DNA from: Lanius collurio
Taxonomy: Eukaryota; Chordata; Aves; Passeriformes; Laniidae
Direction of reading: 5' to 3'
Length of the DNA stretch: 64,000 bases
NCBI GenBank assembly: GCA_020086605.1
Contig: JACBWW010000015.1
Span: 23,254,483-23,318,482, forward strand
The notes below the pieces were generated by a model. The model was given only the letters and a program-made list of their open reading frames with translations, searched no databases and was not told where the DNA came from. Both the position numbers and the translations under genes were made by a program. Positions 51,155 through 63,235 of the stretch are shown here, piece after piece (position 1 is the stretch's first letter; each line of letters starts with the position of its first letter).

Positions 51155-53771
51155 CCACTGTCAGAAGGCAGCCCATAAATTAGGATTTTGCTCCCTCTTA
51201 GAGCAGGACAGTTTGCTGTTCATTTGACAGCTGCAGTGAGATGCTACTGCTCCAACTTTTCTCCCTTTCCTGTCCCTTTCATAGGTAAACAAAGAACAAT
51301 GTGGAGGAAAAAAGTAGTTTTAGACAGAGTACATAGGCAGCTTGCAGAACACAGGGCTACACAATTTAATGTGGAAGAAGGCAGGAGAATTTGCATCCTG
51401 GTGGGTTTCCATTAGTCTTACAATTTGCTTCTCCTCCAGTCACAAGCCTGTTTACACCTGGTGAATTTCCAGGTGATTTAATTTTTTTAAAGCAATTCCC
51501 CATTTTGATTTTTCACAAATATCTTTCACTGCTTTCTGTTTATGGTATCTGTCTAACTTACTTACAAAGTCTTCTATCCAACTGTTTTACTAATACCTAA
51601 CAATACTAAACTGTAATGGGACTGCCTAAACTCATTTCTTCAGGACAAATTGCATTAGCACAAGGCAGTTTTACAGTTAAAAGAAAATAATACAGCGTGT
51701 CTTGATGACATGCAGCACGCTGCTTTCATCTCTAAAAAGGCATTTCAGCACTATGACCCCCATAACATAAAGCATGTTTACTGAAAGTAGTACCAAAAAT
51801 TTGAAAGGATCAATTAGTAAATGATCATCATTGCTTAAAATGACAGTTTCTACTCAACTTCTTCTTTGAATACCCATTTGTCTCCTTAGTTAGGGCATCC
51901 ATTAAAGTAATGAAATTATGTATTTTGGGACTGGGAAACCACAAGGTTTATGCATGAAACAAACACTCTAAATCACATTAAAAAGTCTTAAAAAGAACTG
52001 AAAAATTCTTAAATCATAATTCTACTACCACTCCTAAATTCTAGCAGTCACTTGGATTTAAAATTGTCTATAATATAAACTGATAATTTAAATTGCCTCA
52101 GCACTAGCTTATTCTCTTAAGTAATTACAGCAAACTGAAGTACCCTTCAGTGTTTCTCAAATAAGAAAACAGTTTGTAGACTTGGCAATTCTGTTCATCT
52201 TTATACAATAGTAAATGAAACTTGAATTAGAAGCAATTCCTGAATATGTGATTTATTTTATGTATATTTTACATTTAAATGTCTTCTACCACCCTTTCTC
52301 AAAGAACACAGGTCTAAAATACATCAGAAGGGTATTAGGAGGTAAGACTGCTGCCTGCCTGCATTTTGAAACCAAGAGAAGCAAATTTATGAGCACTGTA
52401 GAATATGCAGCATATTTATTACCTTTTTAGCTTACATGCATACACTTTAGAATCAATCCTTTTGTTTGAAAAACAGTGAAGGATTCTACAATCACAACAT
52501 AAAGAGAATAGAGGGCTTCAAAAGGCTTTTTTTCTGTATAGCTTTATGTATTTATTACAGACAACTGAGAAAAATAATCCTGTCTTAGCAGAGCATAGTG
52601 TTTAGATTGAAGTGTTTTACTCCAGCTAAATTATTAACATATTGCTCTTCCTTTACTCCTGCCTCATGAAATACTCAATATTTGTTCAAGAATGGCATTG
52701 GATTTCCAAGTCATCTAACTTTTCATATTTCAAAATTATTTCCTTTTAAAATAAGTAGAAGAAAAGCAAGCTGACTGTCCTCAGGAGAAAGGTGGAGTGG
52801 AATGAGAGGATGTAACTGAGGTTATAAGCAAAACTGGCTGCAACCCAAGAATTCTACCAGCTGAACCACTGAATTAATTGTTGGCTTGAATTCTCATTAT
52901 ATACTGCTGCAAAATTATACTGCCCAATTAAGCTGGCAATCTAATATTCTAACTACACCTTAGATTTTCTGTATAGTACCCAGCAGTGAATTCCAAGAAC
53001 TAATTACATAGTCAGTTTGAATCCTTGCTCATTGTTTTAATAACTTCTAATGCAAGCCTTTGTTATTTGCTGTCTTAACTCAAAATCCCTTTCAATTCCT
53101 CCCTTCCCTCCAATGTGAAGAATCATGGTGGGAGGATGTCATATGAGTGATATAATAATATTTTGACACAGCCAATATGAATGATTCACTAATTCTCAGT
53201 CAATAATTCAAAATTAGGTTTCCAACTAGTAGTTGTAAATTTTCAGATTTACTTGGAAAGATGCTCAAATCAGAGATGTGCTCAAGTATGTGATGCAGGT
53301 CAGGCAGTTCTCAGCTGCACGACAAGCAGTCTGATACACTTTTGGGAACCACCCCTGGGACTCTGTCAGACTGCATTTGCTCCTGTAACAGCCCATCAGC
53401 ACACCCCCCCAATGCCTCCAAGGGCTGCCTGTTAAGTAAGGGTTTAGTTCAGCACTTGGGCAGAAGTTAGACTCAATGCATTAGTCTGCTAGGGCCAACA
53501 CGGTTACAAATGTGCTCCCAAATGCTTGCTGACAACATGGCAAATGCCTCAAGTCTGTTAGCCAGGTTTATCACAGAACACAGAGGCTCTCAACGGCACT
53601 GGGAATATAAGGTAAATGAAAACTGTCAATTCAAAACGACTTTTCCTTATATAAACTAGACTCTGTATGAACAAATGGATTGGTACTTGTTTTCTTCCAC
53701 ACCTGGTCAACAACTATACTTCTCAGTTCTGAGCTCAGGTGTCAAGGCTGAAGGGATTAGCAGCAGGAAGG

Positions 53772-53785
53772 AAAAAAAAAAAAAA
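53772..53785. repeat. A14 homopolymer
   Basis: Fourteen A residues in a purine-rich stretch. They explain the overlapping lysine-rich and phenylalanine-rich frames on the two strands. Confidence 0.9.
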
Positions 53786-54818
53786 GGAGGGTAGGTGTTG
53801 TAATGGGGAACAAAGGAAAGAACATTTACTTGAGGTGTTTTCTCTTCCCTCACTGCAACAGACCAGTATTGTAAATATACTGCAAGTAACTCTTTGCCTG
53901 CTGAGGTATATACTGTGCAATGATCCTCATAAAGGAAAACGTACCAGAATAAAACCTTAGTCCAATACACATTTTAACCTAAAAATCTAAAGACAATGGT
54001 GCTAGAAAATGCAGAGAATGAAGGAAAAACATATACTGTAGATATAAGATTCATGGCCAAGTTGAAATCTCTTTTTTTTAGCCATCAATGGCTTTACAGT
54101 CATTCTATTAAGACAGTAAGCTCTCACAGACCTAATTACTAATAATTAAACACCACACAAGAAATAAAGCAACGTAACTTGCTCCCTGCTTTGATTAAGG
54201 TAACATGATAATATTCTCCACTCCCTAACATAAGTATAAAAACACCAGCATGTATGAGACCACTGACCAAATCACTGCTCTGCTCAATCTATACTGTGCA
54301 AACATACTGAAATCTGAAAGAATTTAAATGGGAAGAGATACTAAAGAGCATATGCAAGGGTAAAAGGATCTGGTTTGCAGTGATTTCTACACAGTTAAAT
54401 AAATTGCAGTCATGCTGTTTCCCAGGTATAAAAAGCACAGTGCTCAAGATTACACATAAAAACTACTCCTTGTTAAATAATCTCTGTGCTTTTGTACACA
54501 CTGTTCTCTTAGAGGTCCATGTATTTCACTTATAAAGGAAGCTTTTCCGGGGAGCTTTAATCAGGAACCCTATTGTCTATTGATGGTTAGCTGGTGAGGT
54601 TTTTCTGAGGCAGGAAAGAAAGAAAGCAGTTTCATTGCCAAGCTAACAATATGTACCCCTCAGCACTCAGTGCTTTAATTGAAGCTCATTCCCACTCAAG
54701 CTAGGTTGAAATGAACAGGACAGGTACCTCAGCAGTGTTGTAAATCCCACACAGGCTACCCAAGCCCATCTGAGTGCCTGTATACCTAGACAATGCTGTG
54801 TAGATAAGCCCTAAAATG

Positions 54819-54840
54819 TGAAATGATACTGAAATGATAC
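54819..54840. repeat. Perfect 11-bp tandem duplication
   Basis: TGAAATGATAC occurs twice head to tail (54819-54829, 54830-54840), an exact and probably recent duplication. Confidence 0.9.
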
Positions 54841-55231
54841 CTTGCAGTTCCCAGGCAATGCCGAGTAACTGACAATGCAGATTTACCACAGCAGATCCTG
54901 TACACTTATTAGGAATAGAAAGCCAAAGATGCATGGATAAGAAGAAGAAGCTTCCTGCCTCACTTCATATGCTCTGATATTACCACAAGGAGATGGCAGA
55001 TGTGACCTTCCCTGGAGCCACCTGAAGCTCTGTCTTCAGCCGTGCTGCCAAAAGGGAGTCACAGCTTGATGACCCTGCTCACCTCTGCTTCTCTTCCTGC
55101 ACTTACGCCTCTCCCTGAGGCAGCCTGACACAGCCCCAGCCACGGAGGTCAAGCCCAAGGTCGTGCTTGGTCAAATGATGCACTCCCTGGGGCTACCCCT
55201 CGGGGCTGCTGAACACTCTGTGCTTGGAAAA

Positions 55232-55265
<34 letters not shown>

Positions 55266-55276
55266 CGTCTGTGTGT
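55232..55276. repeat. (TG)n microsatellite with interruptions
   Basis: It contains a pure (GT)13 core at 55239-55264 flanked by TG units interrupted by C (TGCG, CGTC). The interruptions suggest an older, partly stabilised locus. Cysteine/valine-repeat open frames here are artefacts of the repeat. Confidence 0.95.
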
Positions 55277-55520
55277 ACTTCTGCACAAGCAACACGCAGG
55301 AACATCCATGGCATCAGCTATTCATGCATCACGAGACAGTTGCACTATCACGTGTGGAATTTGTGTTTTCCAAGGAACCTCTGCTAAGAATGACAATATT
55401 TCTTTTAATCTGTGGCTGAGATGAAAGAAGAAACACACCCCAGACTACATGGTGCCTCTACTCCATGAATGTAAACACCTGTGAGGCAGACATAGCCCTG
55501 ATGTTTGGGGCAAAGGATGG

Positions 55521-55571
55521 AAAGATAGAATAGTATAGAAGTATTATAGAAAGATAGAAGATAGAAGTATT
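55521..55571. repeat. GATAGAA-rich tandem repeat, two 22-25 bp copies
   Basis: Copies at 55521-55545 and 55550-55571 both begin AAAGATAGAA and end ATAGAAGTATT, with a 3-nt length difference and a 4-nt spacer. The block carries repeated AGATAG (GATA-type) cores. Confidence 0.8.
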
Positions 55572-56846
55572 CATTTTTCTTTTTCAATCAGGGCTTTGGC
55601 CCTTGTACAAAAATTAATCCATTCTGCCACTATGTCCTTTTTTTTCATCAATACTTTGAGAATTTGCTCTTTGACATCCTACTGAATTTATCTAGCACAT
55701 GGATTTGGTGAATTTATTTTAAATTTATATTCCTCTACTGATAGTCTGAAAACAGGAGACTATTATTCTATGTATAAAATAATTCTTTTGTTTCCCTGAG
55801 AATACAGAAAGTAAGTATTGAAGTTTATTTGGAATAAACAAACAAGGTAAAAATACGCTTTCTTAATTTCCCTTAACAGAAAGTATTATCCTAAATCATT
55901 CCTAATTTTTTAAGAATGTAGCTGAAATCTATCTCACATAAAGACATAACTGTAAAGTTACAATTAGGATTTTTCTGCAGTTTTGTTTTTGAAAATGTAC
56001 AAATATATGTATGTATATAGCATTTATAACAAATTGATAATACCTATTCAAAATAAGTGCTGACTGCAGCGTATTATGGAAATGCCTGTGGAAAAAGTAA
56101 TTACTAATAGATCAGCTCTTCTTCAATACATTTATTTCATTATTTCCAAATATTTTACCAAGGTGTAATTACCTGTTTCACCCTTGTATCAGGCAATTTT
56201 GACTCCTCTGTGGGTTCTAAACTTATTTACTTCAAGGTATTTACTAATTTCCTTCTGAAAAAAAAACCTGAATGGTGACAAAAACAATTATTGGGGAAAG
56301 CGTATTTCCCCTTTACAAAAGAAGTGGAAGTGAGGTATATTGACTTTTTTCCAACACCAGGACAATTTTGAATGTGTGTTTCTCCTACTACACATGAACT
56401 ACCTGACACAGAAGGCAGCTATTGAATTTTATGCTGTCCAAACCACCCCCACAATCCACAATCAATAAAAATGTTATAACCATTAAATTTTCCATTTAAA
56501 TGAAGAAATAAAAGGAACTTACAATGCAGGTATGGGTACCTTGCATTCCACAGCCAAAAATGCAAGCCTAGCTGCTTGGTTTGCTTTCCCTTGGAAATTG
56601 CTTTCAACAGCACCTAGGCCTGGACCTTCCATATGCTGAAAAACTCCTCTCATGTTTGAACTTGCTCAGTTCTAGTGAAGGACAAGGACTCCTGCAAAAG
56701 CTCAGGCTTGGGGTTAAGCTCACACTATGATCCAGTGACAAATGTGTCACCCTGCAAAACTCACCAGGTCTCCTGAAGGGCTAGGATTATCTGACAGCAT
56801 GAAGTCATCTCTCTGAACTAATGTACTTTAAAGCCAACTGGATTTT

Positions 56847-56877
56847 GGGGTAAGAGGGGAAAAAAAAGGGGTGGGGG
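56847..56877 (+). other. G-quadruplex-type motif, four runs of at least 4 G
   Basis: G runs at 56847-56850, 56856-56859, 56868-56871 and 56873-56877 are separated by loops of 5, 8 (all A) and 1 nt. Four tetrads are possible, although the 8-nt loop slightly exceeds the usual search limit. Confidence 0.65.
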
Positions 56878-57744
56878 TGTAAATTCTTACAGCCCATTCT
56901 GAAAATATTTGTTATTATTTTCCGAACTCTCTTGAGATGGTATCTCTCGTGAAAGATCCTACTGGGAGCAGCAAGAAAAGACAACGTATATCACAGAGAA
57001 TACCAACAGTGTTCTAGGAAATAATGGGAAAGTATTTTTAAGAGAAATATTTGGAAGTGTAGCTCATTTTGGGTAATACAGTTTGTGTTTCTCCAGGAAC
57101 AGAGACAAAAATGATGGCACACATGAGGGGTGGATTCAGGGGATTGGGAAGACACAGAAATGTGAAACAATATTTAAAAAAAGAGAAAATTGTGCTGTCT
57201 TGGATGCTGATCTACAATCATGGCTATCTGTTGCAAACTTGTTGATTTAGAAGTAAGGCTAATCTGGCCAAAATTAGGCTCATAAATTTTAGGCTATGCT
57301 GTTCACTGGGCTGAATGGATTGCTTTCCAGGGCATTGGAAGGAAGCAATTGATTACAACTGAGACATACTTGGAAAACTCAAGCAAATCTCACCTCAGAA
57401 ATCATCTACAAAATACCTGAACAGTTGGCTTCTACCTTGAGAAAGCAGCAAAAACACAAGCCTGACATGTGAAACAGACACTCAGGGCTCTAGGGCAAAC
57501 ATTCATTTCAGGACTCCCAGCACACTGCACATACAGACTGAAGAGAACTAGTTCCTTAATCCTTAATTCATATCAGTTACATCTTCAACAACCCCCCAGT
57601 AAAGCCTTCTTAAGCCTTCAGGAAGAATAAGAAAAGAGGAAAAGTTTCCTACTACACAGGCCTGTAATAAAAAAAAAATCAAATCAAAATGAAAAAGAAA
57701 AAACAGTTTCAGAATACCAATAGACATCAGCAGAATGTTGAAGA

Positions 57745-58308
57745 TTTAATCCACTATTGATCATACTTGAGAAGTCTGTTGAAGTCCCCACTGACTGGAA
57801 AGGGAAAATATAACCTCCATTTTCAAAAAGGAAAAAAAAGCAAGACCCAAGTACCTCCATAGCAGTCTCACCGCAGTGCCCAGCAAGCTCAGGGAGCAGA
57901 TCCTCCTGGGAACTTTGGTAAGGCACGTGGAAGGCAAGGACATGATTTGTGACAGCCACCAGGGCTTCACTAAAAGAAAATCACACCTGACAAATTTCAT
58001 GGCCTTCTACAATGGGGTTGCAGTGGTGGTGGGTGAGAGAAGAGCAACTGCAATCATCTGCTTGGAACTGTGTAAAGCGTTTGACACTGTCCCACATGAT
58101 ATCACTGTCTCTAAACTGGAGAGACCTGAATTTGATGGATGGATCACTTGGTGGATAAGAAGTTGGCTGGGTGGTCACACTTGAAGAGTTGTGGTCAATG
58201 GCTCAGTGCCCAGGTGGAGCTCAGTGATGAGTGGTGACCTCAGGGGTCGGTGCTGGGACCGGCCCTGTTTAACAGCGCTGCTGGTGACACGGACAGTGGG
58301 ATCAGGTG
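57745..58308 (+). mobile_element. CR1 LINE fragment: RT N-terminal half, 3' end missing
   Basis: Diverged CR1 ORF2 running from the segment before the RT fingers to just before the catalytic aspartates. Frame-shifted words include VPTDWKGK and, from 57876 on, LREQILLG, VRHVEGKDMICDSHQGFTK, LTNFMAFYNGV, KAFDTVPHD (RT block A) and SKLERPEFDGW. An in-frame TGA lies at 58182-58184, after which VVNGSVPRW, MSGDLRG and a residual GDTDSGIR-like end continue. The N-terminal part before 57876 is in another frame. It stops near 58308 without the FADD block, thumb or CR1 3' tail. It is not functional. Loss of the 3' end means later deletion or rearrangement, since CR1 copies are normally truncated at the 5' end. 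Confidence 0.93.
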
Positions 58309-61300
58309 ACATTCAGCCACTGGTCATCTCACTTATATTGTGCCAGATGAAAAATTCTACCTTTTGCAAACATCTGGCTCTAAAATGTAATGTTATGGGA
58401 GGCTTCTTTCACAAAACACATGCGTAGAGTAAACAAATTAATGTAACCAGGGAAAGCCACAAGGAGCCTGTCAGCAGTGTGAGTCGTGCTTCCATTAAAA
58501 GGAACAATAATGCAGTTACAATACTTGTTTCCTGTGTATCACCTGTCATTTGACATTATTTTCAACACATGCATTATTCAAGCTTCACAACACTCTCCAG
58601 CTCCAGAATATTTAAATTTGAGTTTGCTTTGCCACTGTAATGTGATTTGACCATTCCACAACTAGTTTCTCAAGAGAATCTCATTTCAAATTTGTGTCCA
58701 AATCTGGTTTTTTAAATTGCTTAAGATCAGTGTAAATGAATGAAGATTGCTCTCTCTTTGGTATCGGCGAGATGTGTTCATAAAATTCAAAAGGAAGCAG
58801 TTCTACATATTTATAAATAAATATATCTTCAGCTATTAACAACTCCAAAATTTCAGCATTGTACAGAAGAATGTGAAACCAGCAAACCTATTTCATTATC
58901 CTTGTATATGAAGACAAGCGAAAGAACCTAACTGCAGGTAAATCAGGAGAGAAATAGTAGTTAACATAATTAAAACTATTATCCATGTCTAACATCTAAC
59001 TTCCTTGTTGACCATAAATACAAAAATATTTTGACTTCAAATGAAGCAAAATATTTTGCTGGATTAACCCCTGAAAAAGTTTTATAATCTGATGACAGAG
59101 TAGGAATAGCTATCACCTCATTTGCCTGTTTCTTCCGGATGTGGGAAAGAATATTCAAGCATGAGTTAGAAATTTTCCATGATGGGAAATAATGGGAATT
59201 TTTTTATGACTCAAACCAATTGTCTCCCCTGAAGAGAGTCACTGTATCAGATGATTACATTCTGTTAACTCAGCAAAAGAGAAAAATAACTGGATTTCAA
59301 ATTTCCATGCTACTTCTTTTTAGCTCTTTTTCCTAACATGCTGTATATAAATCTCTGAATTGAACTGTATAATAGCATATTTTTGAAGAAAATAACTCAC
59401 CAAACCCCACAATCCATAAAAATCAGTTATTTTATGCAATTTAGTGTAAGAAATAATAAAAACTAATAATTTTATACTGAGCTGGAATATTCTGGATTGA
59501 GATGAGTCTCTGAGAAAACAGATAAAGTAAAGATGTACTGATGTGGACACTTAATTATTCCTCTATATTCACCTACAGATACTAATACATGAGTCAAATA
59601 TGTTTGATTTATTTTAGATCTCCTAATTTCAGGCTTTGTCCATTCCTAGACAAACTGAAGTACTAGATTGAAAAAGCATGTTAGTACATTTGTTGATACT
59701 TTTTCCAATTAAAGTATGTACATGAAGGATACATTATTAAAAAGATGCCAATTTGAGTGCTTGCTCCATTTTAAAAGTCAAAGTATTGACTGCTTTATAA
59801 GGCTTCAAAGACAAAGAAATTAATTAAACTATCTTCTGAGGCTTTTATCTGGTGGTTTCCACACACAAATAGATGAATTCCCTACCGTGAGACAACCATT
59901 GTGTGCAGAATTAAGTTCATATCAATTAGATGGCAGTGTTCTTAAAAATTACAACAGCCACAGGACAGAGATCACATTTTGTGAGAAATTCCACTCCTTC
60001 CAGAGAAATTATTGGTTTCTATAACAAAAAAATACACATTTGCTTTGGTAGAAGCAGTTGTTGGAGTAATTTTGACAGCATCACATAGACATGAGCAGAA
60101 TGAGGTAAACTGCTGCTCATGTATGCCATTCCCTCATGCTTTCAGTAGGAGTTTGAACCAGATACAAGAGTTAAGAACCCAGTACATAACCACAAATGTG
60201 GACTATTATCTCTTATACTGGTTCTGCAGAGTACAACCAGTGCAGCTTGGAAATATCCATGTTGGTTTGGTTATGGAGGAAGAGAGCCAGAGTTAACACT
60301 ACAGGAGTTCAAGGATGATTGTAACAATATCACGATGCCCTGTTCAACATAAAGACTAGGCCTGCTTTCATCAGAGAGCTACTGGGATCTGATGCTACAA
60401 AGAACAAAAGATTCCAAGAAGAAATTTAAGATCCTAGCATCATGACCTGTGAGTGAACAATTCATTACCCACAGAAAGACAAAACAAAAACTTGTTAAAA
60501 AAAGTAGTGGAAGAGGTAAAGGAAAAAATACGGTAGCAAGACTTCAGAATTTGTGACGGGGTTTTGAAGACATTTAAAGCTCTTTAAGGAGAAGGGGTGG
60601 TTTACCCTTTACCCTGTGAAACAGGCAGAAAGCCAGTGCCAGTCTGCAGTCATCTGTGAGTCTGTAGGATACGAAAGTATAACTGTGGCAAAGAAACTCC
60701 TCTGTTAACTCTAATTTCTTGCTGGTCTGAAGAATACAATCAAAAAATTCAGTATTGATAACAAGCTTGGAAGGAAAGAAAGGATGCTAGTTTTAGAGCT
60801 TAGGTTGAAGGCCTTGACATTTCCAGGAGTTGCACTTAATGCATCCAGCACACTCAGATGACATGAAGACACAGAGAAACTTCTTCCTCATAATTTTTTT
60901 CTTAAAAAGCTGAAGAACACATTGCTTAAGATTGTACTCCAGCATAGTTCTTAAAATGACATTACATGCAGGTATATGGAGACATCCATACATGTATATA
61001 ATTTTCTAGACCAAGACAATACACTAGAATGAACAATTGAGTCAGTGAAGAGGCTAGAATTTTATGGTTCACTTTTAGCAGTCAGGTTTACTTTTTCTAT
61101 ATCATAAGAAATGCCAAGAAAACATTTTTACTTGCTGAGAAACAAACCAAACAAAAAGCAACAGGCATATAACAATACAGCCACTAATTTGCTGCTAAGG
61201 GAAAAGTCTTAGTCAAGAGGGAGAAAAACTGCCTGAAGAACCTGGGAAGAGACATGAGACTGTACATCATCCATTTAAAAACAGTGTCTGACTGACACTG

Positions 61301-63192
61301 TTGGCTAGATTTTCCTTTTTGCCATGCAATGCCTTCTTCTATAATGTTAGTGACACAATCATTGCTGGAAAACTGACTGGGAAAGTTGGCTAATGACTAA
61401 TTAAAAGGATTGCTATGCAAAGATGGCATGATGACAGTCCAACCTACCTCTCCCATTTTTATACTTCCCCCAAACACATTGCTGTTTTTCTGATTTGTGT
61501 AATAACCATTATATCATTTAAGAGTAATTATATATGTGAGAGAAAGCAATTTTTCCACAGCATGCATAAAGAAAGCATGAATATTAAAACAAAAGCAGAT
61601 GATTGCAAATTACTTGAAAGAGCAAGTGATTAATCTTAAGTACTTGTAATTTAAAATGCACTGGCAAAGTACGTTCACCTACACACTTGCAGAGCTCTCT
61701 CAAGCAAACTCAAGCCAACTCAGCTCACTAGATATTTTTAGTGTTATTTATTCTATACAGAGCACTACAGAAGAAGAAGAAAAAAAGTAACAACGCAACA
61801 AAATAATCGCTGTTTTCTCCAGTAGCCAAATTTTGATGGCATGTGTTCACGAGTACTACATGAATACTATAAAGGCCAACAAAAAACTACTTTGAACTGA
61901 GTATATGATACACATTCCTTTCAGGTTGGGCTGCTATTTGAATATATTTAAGGACGAAATTCCGTACGCTGTTGTTATGCAGTAAAATACATTTAAAGCC
62001 ACACATACCCCTGAGAGTAAGAACAACAGCCTTCTCCTTCCTTCTTGTACAGAATATAATTTCACACATCACTATGCATATTCAGTGTTGAACATGGTTT
62101 TCCGTCAGTATTTTTATTTATGTTTACTTCTTTCTTGCAATTTCTCCTGGTGTATTACAGGAATCTGGTTTGCACACAGTACAGCAATACATAAACTGAT
62201 TCTAACTTGCCCTGCCCTAATTATGGACTGCAGCTGGATCATACCTCTCACTTGGTCCCAGCAGAATACTATGGCAAAAGTGCTGGAAGTCATAGTTATT
62301 AGTAACTTTCTGACAAGAGCAAAAGATGCATTTGTTTGAAACAATTATTTTTTTTTCTTAAGGGAACATAAACTCCCAAACATAAACTGCAACAAAATTC
62401 TCGTGTTTGAGAGTTAGTTGATTATCTCTGTGGAGACACAGAATGTAATGTACAGAACACACTATTGGAAAGAAGCTCAGAGTTGGCTACAAAAAAGCAA
62501 CAGGAGAATTTCAGCGGCAGATTGGGGCATGGATCTGAAAATGACATTTACTACTTCACCACCACAGCTTGTCAATTCTCTTTGAAATAAGAAATTATAA
62601 TTCAGACTATACTCTGATTACAGTGAGTATTCAATATACAGAGAATTCAGCCTAAATAAGTGCATGTGTTTAATCAATCATTTAGGACTGTAAGAAAGCA
62701 TTTTTCTCAGCTTTTTCCTCTGAATAAGCTCTGTAAACTCAAACAGTTTTGTCTGTAAATGCAAAGATTTTGAATCAGAGTAAGTTTCACTTTAATGATT
62801 AAACTGCAAGTTTAGACACATATGAAAGTCAACAGGTTTGATTCAAAGTGCTTTGATTCAGCTTTTACACCCTCGTCACCAGATTAATAATGAGCTGCTT
62901 TCTTTACTACTGATGTAACTCTAGGTGTCTATGCAGAGGAACTGAAGTGCCCTAATTAGCAGATAAAGAAGCCAATCTACCATGACAGAAAGTACCCCTC
63001 AGAACTACAAATTATGTACACATTTGAAATTAGCATGAACAGTTCTGCACTTTTTATTTTGAACACCCAGTTCATGACTGATAAGTCCAAGAGAAGGTGT
63101 AATTTGCTATGGATCTTCTTGACATGCATTGGAGAGGTTCTTGACCTTACTTGGCCAAGATGATCTAATGCTCTACCAGATAAAACTTCACC
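58309..63192. other. Non-coding stretch, no gene recognised
   Basis: AT-rich unique sequence. Short open frames only, without recognisable domains or splice context. No repeat was recognised. Confidence 0.6.
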
Positions 63193-63209
63193 TTTTTTTT
63201 TTTTTTTTT
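63193..63209. repeat. T17 homopolymer
   Basis: Seventeen T residues directly joined to the G-rich motif that follows, giving an abrupt T-to-G composition switch. Confidence 0.9.
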
Positions 63210-63235
63210 GGGGGGTGGGGGGTGGGATGAGGGGG
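63210..63235 (+). other. G-quadruplex motif with very short loops
   Basis: Runs G6 (63210-63215), G6 (63217-63222), G3 (63224-63226) and G5 (63231-63235), separated by T, T and ATGA. This is a textbook G-quadruplex pattern with loops of 1, 1 and 4 nt, expected to be stable. It follows a T17 run and would be difficult to sequence or replicate. Confidence 0.85.

Larger units (their letters stand above)
47000..57744. other. Non-coding stretch, no gene recognised
   Basis: AT-rich unique sequence. GC-richer patches lie at about 47860-48060 and 54985-55230. Low-complexity tracts and small tandem repeats are listed separately. A good acceptor-like tract ends at about 50059 without a coding continuation. 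No transposable element was recognised. Confidence 0.55.

Noticed and set aside
55163..55424. Three overlapping plus-strand frames rich in C and V
   Set aside because: They are translations of the TG microsatellite in different frames.
57876..58427. A gene encoding a 102-residue protein
   Set aside because: This is CR1 reverse transcriptase with an in-frame stop and frameshifts, not a host gene.
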